This document shows, one piece after another, positions 13,583 through 16,844 of a stretch of 16,844 nucleotides of DNA; position 1 is the stretch's first letter; each line of letters starts with the position of its first letter. Source of the stretch: CAXMQS01 sp036446035 (lineage in GTDB: Bacteria; Actinomycetota; Acidimicrobiia; Spongiisociales; JAOTWH01); NCBI GenBank assembly GCA_036446035.1, contig JAZFSG010000121.1, positions 1 to 16,844 of the forward strand, given 5' to 3'. The translations under genes were made by a program, and so were the position numbers. The notes beneath the pieces were generated by a model. It made no database searches, was not told where the DNA came from, and worked only from the letters and a program-made list of their open reading frames with translations.

Positions 13583-13743
13583 TGCACCGACCCACAGCGT
13601 TTACCGCGCTCACGACGGACAGGAACGCCTCCGGCTGTGTCCTCGGCCTCGACGCACTCACAGTGCGCCTTCGTCCTCCGTCCTTGCTGGCGACGCCGCT
13701 GCCTCGCCCTGAGCATCACCAACACTGCGGGACGGTGCGCTAG
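13582..13743 (+). CDS. Candidate 53-residue small protein between S11 and S4, function unknown
   Basis: An ATG at 13582 shares one base with the rpsK stop (TGATG) and has AGAAGGA four bases upstream. The frame stays open for 53 codons and its TAG shares one base with the rpsD GTG (TAGTG). This fills the whole 160-base gap exactly. By my hand count GC at codon positions 1, 2 and 3 is roughly 70, 58 and 75 percent, a coding-like pattern. The peptide begins MHRPTAFTALTTDRNASGCV and ends RPEHHQHCGTVR; it is rich in Leu, Pro, Thr and Arg, has no obvious membrane helix, and resembles no family I know. It may be a coupling leader for rpsD, whose own ribosome binding site looks weak. A chance open frame cannot be excluded: about one in five random 53-codon stretches at this GC would lack stops. 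Confidence 0.45.
   Translation: MHRPTAFTALTTDRNASGCVLGLDALTVRLRPPSLLATPLPRPEHHQHCGTVR
13653..13667 (+). promoter_or_regulatory. Perfect 6-bp hairpin upstream of rpsD
   Basis: CGCACT at 13653-13658 pairs with AGTGCG at 13662-13667 around a CAC loop. No T-run follows, so it is not a terminator. A second CACTG at 13723-13727 could pair alternatively with CAGTG at 13661-13665, nearer the rpsD start. S4 is a known translational repressor of its own mRNA in several bacteria, so this could be part of such a control element. That is inference from position only. Confidence 0.25.
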
Positions 13744-14369
13744 TGGCCCGCTACACAGGATCGGTCTGCAAGCTGTGCCGCCGCGAGCGCGAGAAGCTGT
13801 ACCTCAAGGGCAACCGCTGCTCGTCTTCGAAGTGCTCAGTCGACAAGCGCCCGTACCCCCCTGGCGAGCACGGTCGCGGCCGCATCCGGGAGACGCAGTA
13901 CATGATCCAGCTGCGTGAGAAGCAGAAGGCTCGGCGCATCTACGGGGTTCTGGAGAAGCAGTTCCGTCGCTACTACCGAGAGGCTGCACAGGCCAAGGGG
14001 ATCACCGGTGAGAGGCTTCTGCAGATCCTCGAGAGCCGCCTCGACAACGTTGTCTTCAGGTCCAAGCTCGCCAATTCCCGGTCGCAAGCCCGGCAACTGG
14101 TCAGCCACGGCCACTTCAAAGTCAATGGCCGCAAGGTCAATGTCCCCTCGTACCGGGTGCGCCCTGGCGACGTTGTTGAGCTCAAGGAGCGGTCCCGCAA
14201 CCTTGTCGCCGTCCAACATGCCCTGGACACCTCGGGAGACCGTATGTCGCCCGACTGGCTCGATCTCAACCAAGAGGACCGAGCCATCACTGTCAGCGAC
14301 CTGCCGTCGAGGGCCCAGATCGATATCCAAGTCCAAGAGCAGCTCATTGTTGAGCTCTACTCGAAGTAG
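13743..14369 (+). CDS. rpsD: 30S ribosomal protein S4, zinc-binding type
   Basis: The 208-residue protein begins ARYTGSVCKLCRREREKLYL and carries C9-x2-C12-x13-C26-x4-C31, the zinc-binding version of the S4 N-terminus. The VDKRPYPPGEHG block and the S4 RNA-binding domain LESRLDNVVFRSKLANSRSQ with ARQLVSHGHFKVNGRKVNVP follow. S4 nucleates assembly of the 30S body and in other bacteria represses its own operon. The start is GTG, in the last position of a TAG that ends the short frame before it. Only a weak GGGACGG lies upstream, so initiation may depend on coupling. Ten bases separate it from rpoA. Confidence 0.97.
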   Translation: MARYTGSVCKLCRREREKLYLKGNRCSSSKCSVDKRPYPPGEHGRGRIRETQYMIQLREKQKARRIYGVLEKQFRRYYREAAQAKGITGERLLQILESRLDNVVFRSKLANSRSQARQLVSHGHFKVNGRKVNVPSYRVRPGDVVELKERSRNLVAVQHALDTSGDRMSPDWLDLNQEDRAITVSDLPSRAQIDIQVQEQLIVELYSK

Positions 14370-14379
14370 GTATGAACGA

Positions 14380-15354
14380 ATGCTGATAGTCCAACGTCCA
14401 GAGATCGAAGAAACCCCAAACGGCGACAACAGGTCCGAGTTCGTCGTGGAGCCACTTGAACCGGGCTTCGGACACACGCTCGGAAACACCCTCCGCCGCA
14501 CCCTGCTGTCCCGCATACCGGGTGCTGCAGTTACGTCGGTGCGAATCCAGGGAGTGCAGCACGAGTTCACGACCCTGCCGGGGGCCGTTGAGGACGTTGT
14601 TGACCTCATCCTCAACCTCAAGAAGCTCGTACTCCGCACTGAGGCGGCCGAGCCGCAGACGCTGCACCTTGCCGCCAAGGGCAAGAGGGAAGTAACGGCA
14701 GCGGACTTCGAAGTGCCAACAGGCGTTGAGATCGTCAATCCTGAGCTCCACTTGGTGACACTGTCATCGTCGGGCAAGATCGACATGGAAGTCACCGTCG
14801 AGCGCGGCGTCGGTTACCGCAGCGCAGACAAGAACAAGCAGGGAGACGCCATCGGCATCATCCCCATCGACTCCTTCTTCTCTCCGGTCCGCAAGGTCGC
14901 CTACCGCGTCGGCAACACTCAGGTTGGCCAGATGACCGACTTCGACAAGCTGATCGTCGACGTCGAGACGGACGGTTCGGTTACTCCGAAGGAGGCCGTT
15001 TCATCTTCAGGCAAGACGTTGCGCGAGCTGCTCGGCCTCTTCGCCGACTTCGGCGAGGGCGTCGGCCTCGAGCTCGGCGATGTCGTCGAGGCGGAGTCAT
15101 CGTCTCCTGATCTCGACCTGCCCATCGAAGCCCTCGACCTCTCTGAGAGGCCTCGCAACTGCCTGCGGCGTGCTCAGGTGCAGACCGTTGGCGAGCTCGT
15201 CACCTTCAGTGAAGAGGACCTCCTCAACATCACCAACTTCGGCCAGAAGAGCCTCGAAGAGGTCACGGCCAAGCTCGATGATCTTGGGCTATCGCTGCGG
15301 ACTGCCGGCGACGAAGAGCAGCACGCCATGGCCAGCGGTGCCATCGATGCCTAG
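14380..15354 (+). CDS. rpoA: DNA-directed RNA polymerase alpha subunit
   Basis: The 324-residue alpha subunit starts at the ATG at 14380, which follows GTAGG; the longer frame upstream is a shadow of rpsD. The N-terminal dimerisation domain shows FVVEPLEPGFGHTLGNTLRR at residues 21-40, LLSRIPGAAVTSVRIQGV, and DSFFSPVRKVAYRVGNTQVG around 164-183. After a flexible linker near residues 235-248, the C-terminal domain (about 250-308) has SERPRNCLRRAQVQTVGELV and LLNITNFGQKSLEEV. R257 and N260 occupy the places of the Escherichia coli residues R265 and N268 that contact promoter UP elements. The last eight bases overlap rplQ. Confidence 0.98.
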   Translation: MLIVQRPEIEETPNGDNRSEFVVEPLEPGFGHTLGNTLRRTLLSRIPGAAVTSVRIQGVQHEFTTLPGAVEDVVDLILNLKKLVLRTEAAEPQTLHLAAKGKREVTAADFEVPTGVEIVNPELHLVTLSSSGKIDMEVTVERGVGYRSADKNKQGDAIGIIPIDSFFSPVRKVAYRVGNTQVGQMTDFDKLIVDVETDGSVTPKEAVSSSGKTLRELLGLFADFGEGVGLELGDVVEAESSSPDLDLPIEALDLSERPRNCLRRAQVQTVGELVTFSEEDLLNITNFGQKSLEEVTAKLDDLGLSLRTAGDEEQHAMASGAIDA

Positions 15355-15697
15355 GCCACGCAAAGGACCGCGACTCGGCTCCGGGCCGTCTCATCAGCGA
15401 CTGATGCTTCCGACCCTTGCGGCCTCTCTCATCACTGAGGAACGCATCACGACGACCGTTACCAAAGCCAAGGTGCTGCGGCCGTACGTCGAGAAGATCA
15501 TCACTATGGCCGGAAAAGGCACCCTGGCTGCCCGTCGCCAGATCCTCAAGGACATCGGTGACACCGAGGTCGTTACCAAGCTCTTCGACGACGTGGGACC
15601 CCGTTATGTCGAGCGTCCCGGCGGCTACACCCGCATCGTGAGAGTCGGACCGCGACGTGGCGACGCTGCCGAGATGGCGATCATCGAGCTGGTCTAA
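15347..15697 (+). CDS. rplQ: 50S ribosomal protein L17
   Basis: The product is 116 residues. It begins PRPRKGPRLGSGPSHQRLML and continues LAASLITEERITTTVTKAKV, then LRPYVEKIITMAGKG and GGYTRIVRVGPRRGDAAEMA before ending IIELV. These blocks identify L17, found beside the tunnel exit, at its usual core length without a C-terminal extension. The ATG lies eight bases inside rpoA. It is the last gene of the operon: a clear terminator begins 24 bases after its stop. Confidence 0.98.
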   Translation: MPRPRKGPRLGSGPSHQRLMLPTLAASLITEERITTTVTKAKVLRPYVEKIITMAGKGTLAARRQILKDIGDTEVVTKLFDDVGPRYVERPGGYTRIVRVGPRRGDAAEMAIIELV

Positions 15698-15720
15698 GAC
15701 ACCCGACTCGGATCCGAACC

Positions 15721-15752
15721 AGAGGGGCCCTGTGGGGCCCTTCTCTTGTTTC
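15721..15752 (+). terminator. Intrinsic terminator ending the ribosomal operon
   Basis: AGAGGGGCCC at 15721-15730 pairs with GGGCCCTTCT at 15735-15744 around a TGTG loop, giving a ten-base stem with one G-T wobble. It is followed by the T-rich CTTGTTTC. It lies just after rplQ and directly before the end of a convergent gene. The reverse strand lacks a T-run after the stem, so it appears to act only on the rightward transcript. A separate ten-base palindrome TCGGATCCGA lies at 15708-15717. Confidence 0.9.
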
Positions 15753-16564
15753 TAGTTGAGCAGCAAACTGGCGATGCGGCGCGAGGCGATGCGGAGGCCG
15801 ACGAGGCCCATCACGATCAGGAACAAGACGTGACCGGCGATGCTCCAGTCGAACTGGCCGAGGGTCAGCGCTCGCTCCAGCTCCACGCCGTGGTACAGCG
15901 GTGAGAAGCGAGCGACCGCCTGCAACCATCCTGGATAGACGTTGAGTGGGTAGAACGTCGCCGAGAACAGGAACAGCGGCAGAATTGCCAGCGTCACCAG
16001 GTCGAGGTCCTGCCAACTCCGCATGAACGTCGTCGCTGCCATGCCGGCGGCGGCGAAGGCGAATCCGATGAGAAGCGCTGCCGGCAGCGCCAGCAGGCCC
16101 CACAGGCTGTGCACGAAGCCCATGGCGACCATGACCAGTATGAATGCGGCCGAGTAGATGCCCCCGCGGATGAGGGACCAGCCGATCTCGCCGACGGCGA
16201 TGTCACCGGGTCCGATGGGCGTAGCCAGCATGGCGTCGTAGACCTTGCCGAACTTCAATTTGAAGAAGATGTTCATGGTCGATTCGAAGATGGCGCCGTT
16301 CATGGCCGAGGCAGCAAGCAGGGCGGGAGCTGCGTATGCCGCGTAGCGGATAGTCTCGCCTCCAACGGTGAAACCTTCGCCGACGAGCTTCTCGATGCCG
16401 ATGCTGATCGAGAACAGGTAGAACACCGGCTCGAAGAATCCACTGAAGACGATGACCCATAATTGACGGTAGACGCGCACGTTGCGCTCCAGCAGATGGA
16501 TCGCCTTGCGGCTGCCAAGAGCAACCGGCGGCGCAACCCGCGCGGTGAGGGTGCCGCCCGTCAT
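15752..16564 (-). CDS. ABC-2 type transporter permease
   Basis: The 270-residue membrane protein has about six hydrophobic segments, near residues 36-56, 74-94, 133-152, 155-178, 188-207 and 242-260. They fit an ABC-2 (NodJ or DrrB-like) permease. Between the second and third lies the cytoplasmic coupling segment KLKFGKVYDAMLATPIGPGD, and FLFSATFYPLNVYPGWLQ with PLYHGVELERA near the C-terminus is the family signature. Such proteins export lipids, polysaccharides or drugs; the substrate cannot be read here. I chose the ATG at 16564, which overlaps the stop of the upstream permease (ATGA); a start further upstream would run deep into that gene. It converges on rplQ. Confidence 0.9.
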   Translation of the reverse strand: MTGGTLTARVAPPVALGSRKAIHLLERNVRVYRQLWVIVFSGFFEPVFYLFSISIGIEKLVGEGFTVGGETIRYAAYAAPALLAASAMNGAIFESTMNIFFKLKFGKVYDAMLATPIGPGDIAVGEIGWSLIRGGIYSAAFILVMVAMGFVHSLWGLLALPAALLIGFAFAAAGMAATTFMRSWQDLDLVTLAILPLFLFSATFYPLNVYPGWLQAVARFSPLYHGVELERALTLGQFDWSIAGHVLFLIVMGLVGLRIASRRIASLLLN

Positions 16565-16844
16565 GTCACCATCCGCTTCTTGAGAAGACGCACCGCCAGG
16601 AGGGTCCCCACGACGGCGAATGCGGCGAGGTAGGCGACGTGAGCTAGCGGCGTCCAAGCTGTTGCCGTGTCAAGGGCAACGCCGCGAGTCAACTCAACGC
16701 CATGCCACAACGGGGTGAGGAACGCCACCGGCTGCAGCCATCCGGGCAGCTGCTCGACCGGAAAGAATGTGCCGGAGAACAGGAACATCGGGATGATCCC
16801 GAAGCGGAACAGGGTCGAGATGCCTTGTGGGTGCTCCTGCGTCG
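16561..16844 (-). CDS. ABC-2 type transporter permease, C-terminal part (partial)
   Basis: The frame is open from the window edge to a TGA at 16561-16563, giving 93 residues of the C-terminal end. It contains the block PQGISTLFRFGIIPMFLFSG, then TFFPVEQLPGWLQPVAFLTP and LWHGVELTRG, a last hydrophobic segment (HVAYLAAFAVVGTLLAVRLL), and a basic tail. It is clearly paralogous to the following permease, which has FLFSATFYPL, PGWLQ and YHGVELERA in the same places. The two probably form a heterodimeric channel, with an ATP-binding subunit encoded outside the window. The true start is beyond the edge. Confidence 0.9.
   Translation of the reverse strand, partial: TQEHPQGISTLFRFGIIPMFLFSGTFFPVEQLPGWLQPVAFLTPLWHGVELTRGVALDTATAWTPLAHVAYLAAFAVVGTLLAVRLLKKRMVT

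Noticed and set aside
13637..13918. Alternative plus-strand frame across the rpsK-rpsD gap into rpsD
   Set aside because: It overlaps rpsD out of frame for most of its length. The 13582-13743 frame fits the gene boundaries much better.
13836..14795. Long minus-strand open frame (319 codons) opposite rpsD and rpoA
   Set aside because: It lies antisense to two unmistakable genes. Its translation has no recognisable domain, and long antisense frames are expected in GC-rich coding DNA.
15708..15717. Ten-base palindrome TCGGATCCGA after rplQ considered as an operator
   Set aside because: It lies between two convergent gene ends where no promoter is expected, just before the terminator; most likely incidental.

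Overview
The window is one long, almost gapless ribosomal-protein operon read left to right, followed by the end of an unrelated operon on the opposite strand. Gene order is (tuf)-rpsJ-rplC-rplD-rplW-rplB-rpsS-rplV-rpsC-rplP-rpmC-rpsQ-rplN-rplX-rplE-rpsN-rpsH-rplF-rplR-rpsE-rpmD-rplO-secY-adk-map-rpmJ-rpsM-rpsK-rpsD-rpoA-rplQ. This is the bacterial S10, spc and alpha clusters fused in their conserved order. The DNA is GC-rich. Several traits together suggest an actinobacterium: tuf directly before rpsJ, the zinc-ribbon S14, the short-LID adenylate kinase, S4 between S11 and RpoA, and frequent GTG starts. A deep lineage such as Acidimicrobiia would fit, but that class assignment is a guess.

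Positions 1-108 hold the end of EF-Tu. Positions 127-9635 hold the S10 and spc ribosomal genes. Positions 9689-12287 hold secY, adk and map (protein export, nucleotide balance, N-terminal Met removal). Positions 12434-15697 hold the alpha cluster. A strong hairpin plus T-rich tail at 15721-15752 ends the operon. Positions 15752-16844 on the minus strand carry two overlapping paralogous ABC-2 permease genes, the second cut by the window edge.

The operon is extremely compact. Of 29 junctions between rpsJ and rplQ, 18 are overlaps (mostly ATGA, GTGA or TGATG) and 8 are gaps of 1-10 bases. Only three are larger: rplO-secY (53), map-rpmJ (146) and rpsK-rpsD (160). All three hold something of interest. 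The rpsK-rpsD gap is exactly filled by a 53-codon open frame that overlaps both neighbours by one base. The rplO-secY gap is exactly filled by an 18-codon frame. The map-rpmJ gap has a terminator-like hairpin and lacks the infA gene usually found there.

Three ribosomal proteins carry long low-complexity acidic extensions: L3 (C-terminal), S3 (C-terminal, preceded by a triple nine-residue repeat) and S11 (N-terminal, about 98 residues). I see no mobile elements, CRISPR arrays, tRNA or rRNA genes.
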